NCBI RefSeq assembly: GCF_009363115.1
Contig: NZ_CP045298.1
Span: forward strand, 2,397,501-2,461,500
DNA from: Paenibacillus brasilensis
GTDB lineage: Bacteria; Bacillota; Bacilli; Paenibacillales; Paenibacillaceae
Direction: 5' to 3'
DNA: 64,000 nt
Shown: positions 1-12,921 of the stretch, one piece after another
Layout: every line of letters starts with the position of its first letter
How positions within the stretch are numbered: position 1 is the first letter of the stretch
Notes under the pieces: model-generated
The model's input: the letters and a program-made list of their open reading frames with translations, nothing else
Told to the model about the DNA's origin: nothing
Databases searched by the model: none
Made by a program: the position numbers and the translations under genes

Positions 1-2388
<2,388 letters not shown>

Positions 2389-2493
2389 AAAGATAAAACG
2401 CAATGAAGTTTCGGATCCAGTTTTCAGGGTGTAACACCTTGAAGGTATGTAGAAGATACATACACATAGGCGAATTTACGATGTAAATTCATG

Positions 2494-2610
2494 TTTGGTG
2501 GCGATAGCGGAGGGGTTCCACACGTACCCATCCCGAACACGACCGTTAAGCCCTCCAGCGCCGATGGTACTTGGACCGCAGGGTCCTGGGAGAGTAGGAC
2601 GTTGCCAAGC
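2494..2610 (+). rRNA. 5S ribosomal RNA
   Basis: About 117 nt with the hallmark segments of Firmicute 5S rRNA: the ttggtggcgatagcgg start, cacacccatcccgaac-like loop (here cacacgtacccatcccgaac) and the gggagagtaggacg 3' arm. It lies about 105 bp after the 23S gene and completes the rRNA operon. No tRNA genes follow it before the terminator. Confidence 0.96.
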
Positions 2611-2617
2611 AACAAAT

Positions 2618-2658
2618 AAAGAGGATCATTATCTCAATGAGATCATGATCCTCTTTTG
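2618..2658 (+). terminator. rRNA operon terminator
   Basis: An inverted repeat aaagaggatcat / atgatcctcttt separated by a short loop and followed by T residues lies directly after the 5S gene. It closes the rRNA operon before the guaB promoter. Confidence 0.85.
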
Positions 2659-2833
2659 TATATGGTCAAACAATCTATAGGGTCGAATTACTCCTATACT
2701 GCTTTCCCAAGTTAGAAATATTCATTTAAATATCGTGATTTATTTGGAAAGACTTATTTATAAAGGATGTCCTTCGTAGGAGTACACTTGTTTGTACAGG
2801 GAAATACTAAGGGTTAGAGCTACTGATGAAGGC

Positions 2834-2862
2834 TTGACACCCCTATACCGCTTTGCTAAGAT
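2834..2862 (+). promoter_or_regulatory. guaB promoter (sigma-A)
   Basis: A perfect -35 TTGACA (2834-2839) is followed after exactly 17 bp by TAAGAT (2857-2862). It lies about 90 bp upstream of the guaB start. The remaining rRNA-to-guaB gap (2659-2833) shows no gene and no recognisable purine riboswitch. Confidence 0.7.
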
Positions 2863-2940
2863 TGCAATAATATATTTTCAGAGAGCCTTGATTTGTCCAT
2901 GTCGGACAGACAACAAGACTAATACAGACTAAACATTTGA

Positions 2941-4413
<1,473 letters not shown>

Positions 4414-4436
4414 AGTTCGGCTTTGATAGACTTGAC

Positions 4437-4474
4437 GACAGGCAGAGCGCATTTCGCTCTGCCTGTCTTTTTTT
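4437..4474 (+). terminator. guaB terminator
   Basis: A strong stem gacaggcagagcg / cgctctgcctgtc with a short loop is followed by seven T residues. It lies 24 bp after the guaB stop codon. Confidence 0.93.
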
Positions 4475-4562
4475 AGAGATACCCCTGTGATAGAATAGAC
4501 AAGTGTCCGCCATTTTACGGAGTTATTGATAAGGCAAAGACACATCAAGACCCTTGAATGAG

Positions 4563-4656
4563 TCCATGCTGGATCTAAGATACAAGCAGAGAAATATACG
4601 AGATTTCCAGACGTTTGTCGATTTCGCTCCATGCTGGATCTAAGATACAAGCAGAG
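4563..4656 (+). repeat. two perfect 29-bp direct repeats upstream of dacA
   Basis: The 29-bp unit at 4563-4591 is repeated without mismatch at 4628-4656, with 36 bp between the copies. It begins tccatgctggatctaag and ends atacaagcagag. The second copy runs into the palindrome gagcatgctc. The repeats sit in a 390-bp intergenic region between the guaB terminator and dacA (4475-4803), which otherwise shows no gene. They could be a regulator target for dacA or the scar of a duplication; the sequence does not decide. Confidence 0.85.
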
Positions 4657-4803
4657 CATGCTCATGGTAGCCCGAATTTAGAAGATGAAATCCAATGAAC
4701 GATAAGACACTAAACATTAATTACATTGCCTGATAGAGGCTATAACCACCGTCCCGTTATACATAGCGGATCGGGTTGAGGTATGAGAGGAGTTTGTATT
4801 CAT

Positions 4804-6192
4804 TTGAAAGCGAACAATCAGAAACAAAATAGTAAACGCAGCATGATTAAGAAAAGCGTAACTGCTGTTATGGCGCTTAATATGATGTATATGTCGGCGT
4901 TGCCTGTTGTAGGCAATTTCGATCCGACCGTGGCTACTTTTGCCGCGGGAGCGACAACAGAGGCTACTAAAATCACGGGGACAGGCTCTGTTAACCCGCC
5001 TAGTCTGGCACTACGTTCAGCCATTCTGATTGAGCCTTCCACAGGGCAGGTGCTGCTGTCCATGAACCCGGATGAGCCGCTCCCGCCTGCCAGTATGACT
5101 AAAATGATGACTGAATACATCGTGGCTGAGCAGGTTAAGCAGGGTAAGCTCAAATGGACCGATAAGGTTACTGTCAATGAGAACGCTGCTAAGAGTATCG
5201 GATCGCGTATTTTTTTGGCTCAAGGTGATCAACATACGGTAGAAGAGCTTTATATTGCCATGGCGGTAGGTTCTGCTAATGATGCAACAGTAGCCCTTGC
5301 CGAACGTGTATCTGGAACGGAGCAGGACTTTGTTAAATTAATGAATGAGACAGCCCAAAAAATGGGCATGAAAAATACGTATTTTATCAATTCAACAGGT
5401 TTGGATCGCAAGGATATGCCGAAAGCCTATCAGCCGAACACAGATCGGGAAACTGTAATGACGGCGAGAGATGCAGCAATACTAGCGAGCAACATTATTA
5501 AGGACCATCCGGATTACAAACGTTTTACAACGATTCAATCCTATAAATTCCGCCCGACGGACAAGGCGCCCATTGTCAATTACAACTGGATGCTGGAAGC
5601 AAACAAAAATATTACCAACTTTAGAAAGTTCGCTTATCCGGGTCTGGATGGAATGAAGACTGGTCATACGACCAACGCGGGTAACTGCTTTACCGGAACA
5701 GCCGAACGCAACGGAATGCGGCTTATTAGTGTAGTTATGGGAGCAGACTCTGAACCCCATCGTTTTACAGAGACAGCCAAAGTACTGAACTATGGTTTTG
5801 ATAATTTTGAAGTGAAACAGGTTGTAGCACCAAAGACAGTAGTGAAGGGTATAGAGAATGTGCCTGTCACCAAAGGTAAAGAAACAGAAGTGCCTGTAGT
5901 GACCAAGGATGCAGTAAGTTTCATCGTACCTAAGGGCGCGAGCAATCCTAAGGTAACCTTCACAACGAAAATAACGCCAGCAAGCTCTCTTGTGGCACCG
6001 TTGAAGCAAGGGGCAAAAGTCGGAACAATCACGTATACGTATAAAACGGATGGCTCGGATAAAGGCCAGATGAAAACTGTAGATTTGGTAACGGCGACGG
6101 CGGTAGAAGAGGGCGGCTGGTTCCGGATGTTGTTCCGGGCAATCGGCGACTTCTTCGGTAATTTGTTCCAGAGCATTAAAAACCTTTTCTAA
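4804..6192 (+). CDS. dacA: D-alanyl-D-alanine carboxypeptidase (PBP5 type)
   Basis: Trims the terminal D-Ala from peptidoglycan pentapeptides outside the membrane. Peptidase S11 motifs are all present: SMTK near residue 97, SAN near 157 and KTG near 285. An N-terminal hydrophobic signal segment (AVMALNMMYMSALPVVG) is followed by an Ala-rich cleavage region. The C-terminal PBP5 domain ends in an aromatic amphipathic anchor (WFRMLFRAIGDFFG...) that should hold the enzyme on the outer membrane face. TTG 4804 is chosen because GAGAGGAG at 4785-4792 sits 11 nt upstream; the in-frame ATG at 4783 has no ribosome site. Length is 462 aa, normal for the family. The gene follows guaB as in Bacillus. Confidence 0.94.
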   Translation: MKANNQKQNSKRSMIKKSVTAVMALNMMYMSALPVVGNFDPTVATFAAGATTEATKITGTGSVNPPSLALRSAILIEPSTGQVLLSMNPDEPLPPASMTKMMTEYIVAEQVKQGKLKWTDKVTVNENAAKSIGSRIFLAQGDQHTVEELYIAMAVGSANDATVALAERVSGTEQDFVKLMNETAQKMGMKNTYFINSTGLDRKDMPKAYQPNTDRETVMTARDAAILASNIIKDHPDYKRFTTIQSYKFRPTDKAPIVNYNWMLEANKNITNFRKFAYPGLDGMKTGHTTNAGNCFTGTAERNGMRLISVVMGADSEPHRFTETAKVLNYGFDNFEVKQVVAPKTVVKGIENVPVTKGKETEVPVVTKDAVSFIVPKGASNPKVTFTTKITPASSLVAPLKQGAKVGTITYTYKTDGSDKGQMKTVDLVTATAVEEGGWFRMLFRAIGDFFGNLFQSIKNLF

Positions 6193-6252
6193 TTTGCTGG
6201 AGAAAAAACGATGTGCCTGGTTCCTCATTACCTATTTTTCAGTTAGAAATGA

Positions 6253-6281
6253 TTGTGTATTTGGCGTTTGTGCGGTAAAAT
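6253..6281 (+). promoter_or_regulatory. pdxST promoter candidate
   Basis: TTGTGT (6253-6258), a 17-bp spacer and TAAAAT (6276-6281) lie about 45 bp before the pdxS start. The -35 is a weak match. No PdxR/MocR regulator gene is visible nearby. Confidence 0.45.
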
Positions 6282-6324
6282 ATTAAGTTAGAATCTAAAC
6301 GTAACCCTTACAGGAGGCAACGAC

Positions 6325-7206
6325 ATGGAAACGGGAACTTCGCGTGTTAAAAGAGGTATGGCAGAGATGCAAAAAGGCGGCGTGATTATGGATGTCATGA
6401 ACGCTGAACAAGCTAAAATTGCAGAGGCAGCAGGCGCTACAGCGGTAATGGCTCTTGAACGGGTGCCTTCTGATATTCGTGCAGCTGGTGGGGTTGCCCG
6501 CATGGCGGACCCGACGATTGTGGAAGAAGTTATGAAGGTTGTTTCTATTCCTGTTATGGCTAAGGCACGTATCGGTCATTTTGTGGAGGCAAAGGTGCTG
6601 GAATCTCTCGGTGTCGACTATCTCGATGAGAGTGAAGTACTGACACCTGCGGATGAAGTTTTCCATATCGATAAGCGGGAGTTCACTGTTCCATTTGTTT
6701 GTGGAGCTAAGGATCTGGGAGAAGCACTGCGTCGTATCGGCGAAGGCGCATCTATGATTCGTACAAAGGGTGAGCCTGGAACAGGGAATATTGTTGAAGC
6801 TGTTCGACATATGCGTTTTATCAACGGACAAATTCGGAAGGTGCAAAACCTGTCGAAGGACGAGCTGTATGCAGAAGCGAAAAACCTCGGCGTTGCTTAC
6901 GAATTGCTGCTGGAAGTGCATGAGCACGGTAAGCTGCCAGTGGTTAACTTTGCAGCGGGTGGCGTAGCAACGCCTGCTGATGCCGCATTGATGATGCATT
7001 TGGGTGCAGATGGTGTCTTCGTGGGTTCGGGAATTTTCAAATCGGACAGCCCTGAGAAATTCGCGAGAGCAATCGTGGAAGCAACCACTCATTATACGGA
7101 CTATAAGCTGATTGCAGAAGTATCGAAGAATTTGGGTACTCCTATGAAGGGCATTGAAATTTCCAAGCTGGCACCGCATGAACGCATGCAGGATCGTGGC
7201 TGGTAA
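6325..7206 (+). CDS. pdxS: pyridoxal 5'-phosphate synthase, lyase subunit
   Basis: Condenses ribose 5-phosphate, glyceraldehyde 3-phosphate and ammonia into pyridoxal 5'-phosphate. Twelve PdxS subunits form the synthase core and receive ammonia from PdxT. The 293-aa protein is highly conserved. It carries the MAKARIGH segment with the imine-forming lysine, the GEPGTGN phosphate loop and the VGSGIF site. The ATG at 6325 follows AGGAGG at 6312-6317 with ideal spacing. pdxT begins 17 bp after the stop, so the two are cotranscribed. Confidence 0.97.
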   Translation: METGTSRVKRGMAEMQKGGVIMDVMNAEQAKIAEAAGATAVMALERVPSDIRAAGGVARMADPTIVEEVMKVVSIPVMAKARIGHFVEAKVLESLGVDYLDESEVLTPADEVFHIDKREFTVPFVCGAKDLGEALRRIGEGASMIRTKGEPGTGNIVEAVRHMRFINGQIRKVQNLSKDELYAEAKNLGVAYELLLEVHEHGKLPVVNFAAGGVATPADAALMMHLGADGVFVGSGIFKSDSPEKFARAIVEATTHYTDYKLIAEVSKNLGTPMKGIEISKLAPHERMQDRGW

Positions 7207-7223
7207 GGAAAGAAGGGACCAGC

Positions 7224-7790
7224 ATGAAAATAGGAGTATTGTCGCTGCAAGGTGCTGTGGCTGAGCATATACGTAGTATTGAATGTGCAGGTGCTGAAGG
7301 TGTGACGGTGAAAAAGATCGAACAGCTCAATGAGCTGTCCGGTCTTATCATTCCTGGCGGTGAAAGCACAACCATCGGCAAGCTAATGCGCAAGTATGAA
7401 TTTATAGATGCTATACGTCAGTTTTCCGATCAAGGTAAGCCTATATTCGGTACCTGTGCGGGATTGATCGTGCTGGCCAAAAAAATTCAAGGGCAGGAAG
7501 AAGCACACTTGGGACTGATGGATATTACAGTATCGCGTAATGCCTTTGGTCGCCAACGAGAAAGCTTTGAAACAGACTTGAATATTAAAGGGATTGAGCA
7601 GCCGGTTCGTGCTGTGTTTATACGCGCGCCGTTAATCATGTCTGTTGGAACAGGAGTAGACGTGCTGTCTGAGTACAACGGTGAGATCGTAGCGGCCCGT
7701 CAGGGGCATTTGCTGGCTTCATCCTTTCATCCGGAATTAACAGACGATTACCGATTACATCAGTATTTCGTGGATATGGTCCGCGAATAG
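7224..7790 (+). CDS. pdxT: pyridoxal 5'-phosphate synthase, glutaminase subunit
   Basis: Class I glutamine amidotransferase that hydrolyses glutamine and channels ammonia to PdxS. The 188-aa protein shows the GGEST loop, the nucleophile in GTCAG (Cys near residue 78) and the HPE partner triad residues near the C terminus (SFHPEL). It is the second gene of the pdxST operon. serS follows after 38 bp, without an obvious terminator or T-box between them. Confidence 0.97.
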   Translation: MKIGVLSLQGAVAEHIRSIECAGAEGVTVKKIEQLNELSGLIIPGGESTTIGKLMRKYEFIDAIRQFSDQGKPIFGTCAGLIVLAKKIQGQEEAHLGLMDITVSRNAFGRQRESFETDLNIKGIEQPVRAVFIRAPLIMSVGTGVDVLSEYNGEIVAARQGHLLASSFHPELTDDYRLHQYFVDMVRE

Positions 7791-7828
7791 CGCGGCAAGT
7801 CAGGTTTGTAGTGTAGGAGGGATTACCT

Positions 7829-9112
7829 GTGTTAGATATAAAGATTTTGCGTAATGAGCTTGGTCGGGTTGAAAAGGCTTTACAGAACAGGGGCAAATCG
7901 CTGGATCTGATTAATGGTTTTACAGATTTGGATGTAAGCCGTCGTGAGCTGCTTCAGGAAAGTGAAGCGCTCAAAAATCGTCGGAATGTCGTATCCGGTG
8001 AAGTAGCCAAGTTAAAAAAGAACAAGGAAAATGCGGATGATCTTATTGCTGAAATGCGTCAGGTCTCCGATCGTATTAAAGAATTGGATGATCAAGTACG
8101 CGAGCTGGAGGTTCAGATCGACGAACTGGTGATGTCCATCCCGAATATCCCCAATGACACAGTGCCTGTAGGCGCCTCGGAAGAGGATAATGTAGAAATC
8201 CGTCGCTGGTCGGAGCCGCTTGAGTTTTCTTTTACGCCCAAAGCGCATTGGGAGCTGGCACAGAATCTGGATATTCTTGATTTCGAGGCCGCAGCTAAGG
8301 TGACGGGTTCCCGCTTTACGTTCTACAAAGGTTTGGGAGCGCGACTGGAGCGCGCATTGATTAACTTTATGATGGATTTGCACAGCAGTGAACATGGTTA
8401 TGAAGAAATGCTTCCTCCATACATTGTTAATCGCGACAGTCTGTATGGAACAGGACAACTTCCAAAGTTTGAAGAGGATTTGTTCAAACTGCGTGATACC
8501 GAGTATTATCTCATTCCTACAGCTGAAGTTCCGGTAACGAACTATCACCGCGAAGAGATTATGAACGCAGAGCAGCTTCCAAAATATTATGTGGCATATA
8601 GCTCTTGTTTCCGCTCAGAGGCAGGATCGGCAGGACGGGATACGCGTGGTTTGATTCGCCAGCATCAGTTCAATAAGGTAGAGATGCTCAAGCTGGTTCA
8701 CCCGGACACCTCTTACGAGGAACTGGAGAAAATGACGAATGATGCTGAGCGTGTTCTACAGCTGCTTGGTCTTCCATATCGCGTGCTGGCACTTTGCACT
8801 GGGGATATGGGCTTTACGTCTGCCAAAACGTACGACTTGGAAGTGTGGTTGCCTGAGAGCGGCATGTACCGCGAAATTTCTTCATGCTCTAACACGGAAG
8901 ACTTCCAGGCGCGTCGTGCGAACATCCGGTTTCGTCCAGATTCGAAAGCGAAGCCTGAATTTGTACATACGCTGAACGGTTCAGGATTGGCTGTAGGGCG
9001 CACGGTGGCTGCTATTTTGGAAAATTATCAGCAGGAAGACGGAAGCATTGTGATCCCTGAAGTGCTGCGTCCATACATGCGTGGTGTCGAGGTAATTACC
9101 CCCAAACAGTAG
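7829..9112 (+). CDS. serS: seryl-tRNA synthetase
   Basis: Charges tRNA-Ser with serine. The 427-aa class II synthetase has the N-terminal long antiparallel coiled coil (about residues 30-100). Motif 2 ([21 protein letters not shown]) and motif 3 ([17 protein letters not shown]) follow in the catalytic core. The start is GTG 7829 behind TAGGAGGG. The gap to pdxT is only 38 bp, so there is no room for a T-box leader and serS probably reads through from pdxST. Its cognate tRNA gene follows at 9202. Confidence 0.97.
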   Translation: MLDIKILRNELGRVEKALQNRGKSLDLINGFTDLDVSRRELLQESEALKNRRNVVSGEVAKLKKNKENADDLIAEMRQVSDRIKELDDQVRELEVQIDELVMSIPNIPNDTVPVGASEEDNVEIRRWSEPLEFSFTPKAHWELAQNLDILDFEAAAKVTGSRFTFYKGLGARLERALINFMMDLHSSEHGYEEMLPPYIVNRDSLYGTGQLPKFEEDLFKLRDTEYYLIPTAEVPVTNYHREEIMNAEQLPKYYVAYSSCFRSEAGSAGRDTRGLIRQHQFNKVEMLKLVHPDTSYEELEKMTNDAERVLQLLGLPYRVLALCTGDMGFTSAKTYDLEVWLPESGMYREISSCSNTEDFQARRANIRFRPDSKAKPEFVHTLNGSGLAVGRTVAAILENYQQEDGSIVIPEVLRPYMRGVEVITPKQ

Positions 9113-9115
9113 GTA

Positions 9116-9144
9116 TTGCATTTGTAGAAATTCTGTGGTAAAAT
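9116..9144 (+). promoter_or_regulatory. tRNA-Ser promoter
   Basis: TTGCAT (9116-9121), a 17-bp spacer and TAAAAT (9139-9144) lie about 58 bp before the mature tRNA start. The tRNA can therefore be made independently of serS. Confidence 0.6.
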
Positions 9145-9201
9145 AATTTTGTTGCGCCTGAGTTAATTTTAAAAGGAAGCAACTTGATCCATTTACCACC
9201 T

Positions 9202-9290
9202 GGAGAGGTACCGAAGCGGTCATAACGGGGCGGTCTTGAAAACCGTTAGAGTGCAAGCTCACATGGGTTCGAATCCCATCCTCTCCGCCA
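9202..9290 (+). tRNA. tRNA-Ser (anticodon UGA)
   Basis: An 89-nt gene with a 7-bp acceptor stem (ggagagg / cctctcc), encoded CCA end, anticodon TGA at 9237-9239 and the long variable arm typical of serine tRNAs. The T-arm ggttcgaatcc is intact. It sits right after serS, as in B. subtilis. Confidence 0.97.
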
Positions 9291-9305
9291 TATTTTAAAA
9301 TAACC

Positions 9306-9382
9306 AAGCCATTTGAATACGATAGCTGGTACATTAGCCTTTAGGCGCTATGAATCAGGAATCGTGGTGAATGGCTTTTTTG
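9306..9382 (+). terminator. tRNA-Ser terminator
   Basis: AAGCCATT (9306-9313) pairs with AATGGCTT (9370-9377) and a T-run follows. The internal sequence can fold further. The loop is long, so efficiency is uncertain. Confidence 0.55.
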
Positions 9383-9434
9383 TTGTATAAAAAGCCTGCT
9401 TTTTTCACACGTTATCAGATGTGGAGGTGCTGGC

Positions 9435-9776
9435 ATGAATCGAGAAATGACAGTAGATCAGCAGAAACTGGTAGAAGCTTGGCAGGAACAGCTGCCGATT
9501 CTTTTGAATTCAGGAGATAAAGCACAGGTGCAGGCAGATGAAGCAGACAGCCGGACTATACGAATCCACATTGAGGTAGAAGGCCGACAAATGTACTCCT
9601 TCGACTTTGCATGCACCTATGTAGATTCCCGAGAAGTGCAGGTTAACTTGGTCGATGTAGAACGAGATGGGAAGACTGTGGATGAGCGCACAGATATCAT
9701 CCAACAGCTGGTGTCTGATTACACTCGGCATATTCACCAATGTGCTCAGACGTTACAGTCATTGACGCATTCATAA
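9435..9776 (+). CDS. hypothetical protein, 113 aa
   Basis: I do not recognise this protein. It is soluble, acidic, and has alternating charged and beta-prone segments (about residues 40-80) followed by a C-terminal helix. It has no signal peptide or membrane segment. The ATG at 9435 follows a good GGAGGTG site at 9422-9428, which supports real translation. Two very small genes of spore-protein character follow within 300 bp on the same strand, so the three may share expression. Confidence 0.75.
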   Translation: MNREMTVDQQKLVEAWQEQLPILLNSGDKAQVQADEADSRTIRIHIEVEGRQMYSFDFACTYVDSREVQVNLVDVERDGKTVDERTDIIQQLVSDYTRHIHQCAQTLQSLTHS

Positions 9777-9804
9777 TCATGAAGGAATAAGGGGGAGAAG
9801 GTAC

Positions 9805-9975
9805 ATGACGAAAGCCAAAAACGGTTTGGATAAGAACCTGTCCAACATTGTAGATGATTTGGAGCAGCGTCCAGTGAATAGTCATCAGGCACAGCAAGTG
9901 CAGCAGGATCGTAATGACCGCCGTCATCAGGATTCACTAAATCACGATAAAACGGAAGACCTGCACCATCTATAG
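9805..9975 (+). CDS. small hydrophilic protein, 56 aa
   Basis: An ATG at 9805 follows a GGGGGAG ribosome site and opens a 56-codon frame ending at TAG 9975. The product is very hydrophilic, rich in Gln, Asp, His and Arg, and lacks a hydrophobic core. This resembles disordered small spore proteins, but I cannot assign it to a named Ssp family. It sits 72 bp before sspP on the same strand, which makes a sporulation role plausible but unproven. Confidence 0.6.
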   Translation: MTKAKNGLDKNLSNIVDDLEQRPVNSHQAQQVQQDRNDRRHQDSLNHDKTEDLHHL

Positions 9976-10046
9976 TCCTATTTTAAATGGTAATAAACGG
10001 ATTTTCTAATGTGTCAGAGTATAGACTGAGAACGGAGGATGCATAA

Positions 10047-10202
10047 ATGAGCAAGCCTAAAGCTATTCCTGTTCCCGAAGCACAGGATTCTGGTGGAGGA
10101 AACGAAAGACGTGAGCGTAATCATCAACAAGAGCCATTGTCTGGTTCTAAAAAGGTGAAACAACGAAATCACGTCGATCACCACAACAGAGAAGGGTCTT
10201 AA
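10047..10202 (+). CDS. sspP: small acid-soluble spore protein P
   Basis: A 51-aa frame starting at ATG 10047 behind ACGGAGGATG. The central segment EPLSGSKKVKQRNH matches the conserved core of SspP (CotL) proteins of Bacillus, which are minor small acid-soluble proteins packed in the spore core. The overall size is also right (48 aa in B. subtilis, from memory). Synthesis in the forespore under sigma-G or sigma-F is the family norm; I could not confirm such a promoter here. A terminator follows at 10243. Confidence 0.75.
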   Translation: MSKPKAIPVPEAQDSGGGNERRERNHQQEPLSGSKKVKQRNHVDHHNREGS

Positions 10203-10242
10203 GCAGTTAGACTTTTTTCCTAAAAATATATTGCATGATAAG

Positions 10243-10275
10243 TACACCCTGGTTAGAGAGCCAGGGTGTCTTTGT
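10243..10275 (+). terminator. terminator after sspP
   Basis: acaccctgg / ccagggtgt stem with an 8-nt loop, followed by ctttgtg. The T-tract is weak. Confidence 0.6.
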
Positions 10276-10400
10276 GCTTATTGCAAGAAAATTTTCCAAT
10301 AAGTGTTCCGTTGTCTGTGAAAATGCGGTAAAATAGGGGGTGTGTATTTTTTGGTTAGTATTATAAAAGGGGTTAATTACGAGAGGAGAGAATCTACACA

Positions 10401-11477
10401 ATGAGTAAAAAGTTATCCGTCTTGGTACTCACTATGGTGTTGCTTTTGATGGTAGCCCTGGTAGGTTGTAGCAAGAAGTTAGAGCCGAAGGAAGCTGTTA
10501 CGACCGGTACTGCAAATGCAATGAAGTTGAACTCTTATGAATCCAAAAGTCAATTTACCGTTAAGGATCTGACAATTTCATCCGCTACTCTACCAAGTCA
10601 ACAAAGTGCAATGATAACCAGTATGCTGAAAAATGCAGACATTACGCTGGATGGTGTGTATCAAAAAGAACCTTTGCAATCTGAAATGACGCTGGGCATT
10701 CATTTGAAAGGTGATCTTTCCACCAGCTTCACGATCCCAATGGTTATGACCAAAGATAAATTGTATGTTAAAATTCCGAATATTCCATTCTACCCGCTTC
10801 CACAGGATGTAGTGGGTAAATTCCTGATTATTGATCCACAAGAACTGGCTAAGAAATCCGGACAAGAATTTAACCCTGCGACGATGGATCAGGAAAAATC
10901 GCAAAAATTTGCGAACGAAGTGATCGCAGCGATTATGGGCGAGTATGACCAAGCTACGTATTTCTTTGATATTGATCCTAAGGATGCTAAATTGCCACAA
11001 GGCGTTGAAGCTAAACAAGTGGTTCAATTCAAAATTACGAACGACAATGTGAAGCAAGCTGTCGATACATTTGTTACTAAAGCGATTCCTAAAGTTTTTG
11101 ATATTATGTCAAAAGACGAGTACACCAGCTTGTTCCAATTGAAGAAAGAAGATCTTACCGCAGCAAAACTTGCAGTAGAAACAAACACCAGCGATTTCAA
11201 GAAAAAGCTGGATGAGTTAAAAAATTATTTGACGGTGAAACAATTTGACATTAACACGGCTTTGAACAAGGATAACATTCCTGTGTATCAAGACCTGAAT
11301 GCTAATGTGGAGATGAATGATCCGGCTACAAAAGACAATGTGAAATTGTCTGTAACAGGCTACACGCAATATAGCAAAATCAATGAAAAAGCAACATTTA
11401 AAGTGGGTATTCCAACAAGCGACCAAGTGTTGACTATAGAACAACTGCAACAAAAAATGCAAACTGTCGCTCCTTAA
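10401..11477 (+). CDS. lipoprotein of unknown function, 358 aa
   Basis: The N terminus has positively charged residues, a hydrophobic stretch and the lipobox LVGC with the acylated cysteine near residue 23. The mature protein should therefore be anchored on the outer membrane face. The remainder is a hydrophilic beta-rich and helical domain with many Lys/Asp residues and no catalytic motif I can name. It resembles the broad group of Bacillales lipoproteins with a LppX/DUF6612-like fold, but this is only an impression. It is preceded by a GAGAGGAGAG ribosome site and followed by a strong terminator, so it is monocistronic. Confidence 0.88.
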   Translation: MSKKLSVLVLTMVLLLMVALVGCSKKLEPKEAVTTGTANAMKLNSYESKSQFTVKDLTISSATLPSQQSAMITSMLKNADITLDGVYQKEPLQSEMTLGIHLKGDLSTSFTIPMVMTKDKLYVKIPNIPFYPLPQDVVGKFLIIDPQELAKKSGQEFNPATMDQEKSQKFANEVIAAIMGEYDQATYFFDIDPKDAKLPQGVEAKQVVQFKITNDNVKQAVDTFVTKAIPKVFDIMSKDEYTSLFQLKKEDLTAAKLAVETNTSDFKKKLDELKNYLTVKQFDINTALNKDNIPVYQDLNANVEMNDPATKDNVKLSVTGYTQYSKINEKATFKVGIPTSDQVLTIEQLQQKMQTVAP

Positions 11478-11523
11478 GTATAGAATGCAGTCTTGCAAGG
11501 CAGCATTCATCATGTGATGTAAG

Positions 11524-11556
11524 AAACCGCTCGGCTTAACGCCGGGCGGTTTTTTG
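11524..11556 (+). terminator. lipoprotein gene terminator
   Basis: aaaccgctcggc / gccgggcggtttttt stem-loop with a T-run, placed between two convergent genes. Confidence 0.88.
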
Positions 11557-11587
11557 TCTACTGCTATATTAGCCCCTGTACAGTCAT

Positions 11588-12151
11588 TTAGGTCTGCCAC
11601 ACGTCATCCTCAGCTAGAAGTGCGAACATCTGGTGATCCTGCCAAGTGCCCTGAATTTGTACCAGCTTGCGGGCAATACCTTCCGGCTGGAAGCCGCATT
11701 TTTCCAATACGCGCTGTGAGCGAACATTATGCAAGAGAGTACCCGCCTGAAGACGGTGCAGGGAGAGCGCACGGAAGGCATATTGTATGATCAGCTTCAG
11801 GGCAGCGGTCATATGACCGCTGCCCTGAAGCTGATCTATCATGTAGCCGATATCGGCAAATTGTCCAGCTCCACGTACCAGATTGGAAATGGAGATATAT
11901 CCGATGAGCCGCTCTTCCTTTAAGAGAAAGATACCGAACATGTACCCTCGATCCTCTTCGGTTTGAAGCAGCTTTTGCCGGATGTAGTCCTGCTGCTTCT
12001 CTAATGTGAAAAATGAGTCCTCGTAAAGCGGCTCGTACGGCGCACATGACTCCCTGTTTCGCATTCTAAGGGCGAGAAGGGATTCACTGTCCTTCAAGCC
12101 TATTAGCCGTAAAAAGATACCTTGAGGCGTGTTATACAAGCTCATGGGCAT
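11588..12151 (-). CDS. GNAT-family N-acetyltransferase (RimJ/RimL type)
   Basis: Transfers an acetyl group from acetyl-CoA to an amine, often a protein N terminus. The 187-aa sequence fits the RimJ/RimL-like branch: N-terminal RLIGLKDSESLLALR, the acetyl-CoA loop LQGSGHMTAAL (motif A, normally Q/R-x-x-G-x-G/A) and the closing LEKCGFQPEG motif. The start ATG 12151 sits behind AAGGAGATC. The substrate is unknown. Unusually, the codons of motif A form a perfect 48-bp palindrome (see the separate entry). The gene faces the lipoprotein gene and is followed by their shared terminator region. Confidence 0.9.
   Translation of the reverse strand: MPMSLYNTPQGIFLRLIGLKDSESLLALRMRNRESCAPYEPLYEDSFFTLEKQQDYIRQKLLQTEEDRGYMFGIFLLKEERLIGYISISNLVRGAGQFADIGYMIDQLQGSGHMTAALKLIIQYAFRALSLHRLQAGTLLHNVRSQRVLEKCGFQPEGIARKLVQIQGTWQDHQMFALLAEDDVWQT
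11789..11836. repeat. perfect 48-bp palindrome inside an acetyltransferase gene
   Basis: The two 24-bp halves are exact reverse complements, centred between 11812 and 11813 (atat), with no spacer. The pairing stops abruptly on both sides. The palindrome is in register with the gene: 16 whole codons that read DQLQGSGHMTAALKLI on the minus strand and the same peptide on the plus strand. It has no T-run, so it is not a terminator. It covers the acetyl-CoA binding motif of the host protein. Confidence 0.97.
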
Positions 12152-12230
12152 AGCTGATCTCCTTCCAAAGGAATTCGCAATCAGATGTAAAACGACTGAT
12201 CGCGGTTGGTAAGTGCTTCGGATTTCATCC

Positions 12231-12785
<555 letters not shown>

Positions 12786-12794
12786 TTAACATGA

Positions 12795-12887
12795 TGTGAA
12801 TAAAATTGTGGATAACACCACACTTGTCCACAGACATATCCACAGTTAATAATAAAACCTGTGTATTTGTGGATTACTTGTGGATGA
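12795..12887. promoter_or_regulatory. DnaA-box cluster (six sites in 93 bp)
   Basis: Measured against the consensus TTATCCACA: a perfect box on the minus strand at 12807-12815, and single-mismatch boxes at 12795-12803 (minus), 12824-12832 (plus), 12836-12844 (plus), 12868-12876 (minus) and 12879-12887 (minus). The cluster fills the space between divergent tadA and the sensor kinase gene. It lies just upstream of a TTGACA at 12922. There is no dnaA or dnaN gene here, so it is a secondary cluster rather than the origin. Confidence 0.8.
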
Positions 12888-12921
12888 TTATCTGATTATA
12901 TTGTAGGCAAACGCCCCTGTG

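Noticed and set aside
4563..4656. Minimal CRISPR array (29-bp repeat, 36-bp spacer)
   Set aside because: Only two repeat copies, no leader, no cas genes anywhere in the window, and the repeat does not resemble known CRISPR repeats.
7791..7828. T-box riboswitch for serS
   Set aside because: The gap to pdxT is only 38 bp, far too short for a T-box leader.
11789..11836. Transcription terminator
   Set aside because: The hairpin lies inside a coding region and is not followed by a T-run on either strand.
11729..11923. Plus-strand gene containing the GNAT motif
   Set aside because: It reads the motif only because the palindrome encodes the same peptide on both strands; the rest of the frame has no homology or ribosome site.
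12795..12887. Chromosomal replication origin
   Set aside because: DnaA boxes are clustered, but there is no dnaA or dnaN gene and no clear AT-rich unwinding element, so it is treated as a secondary cluster.
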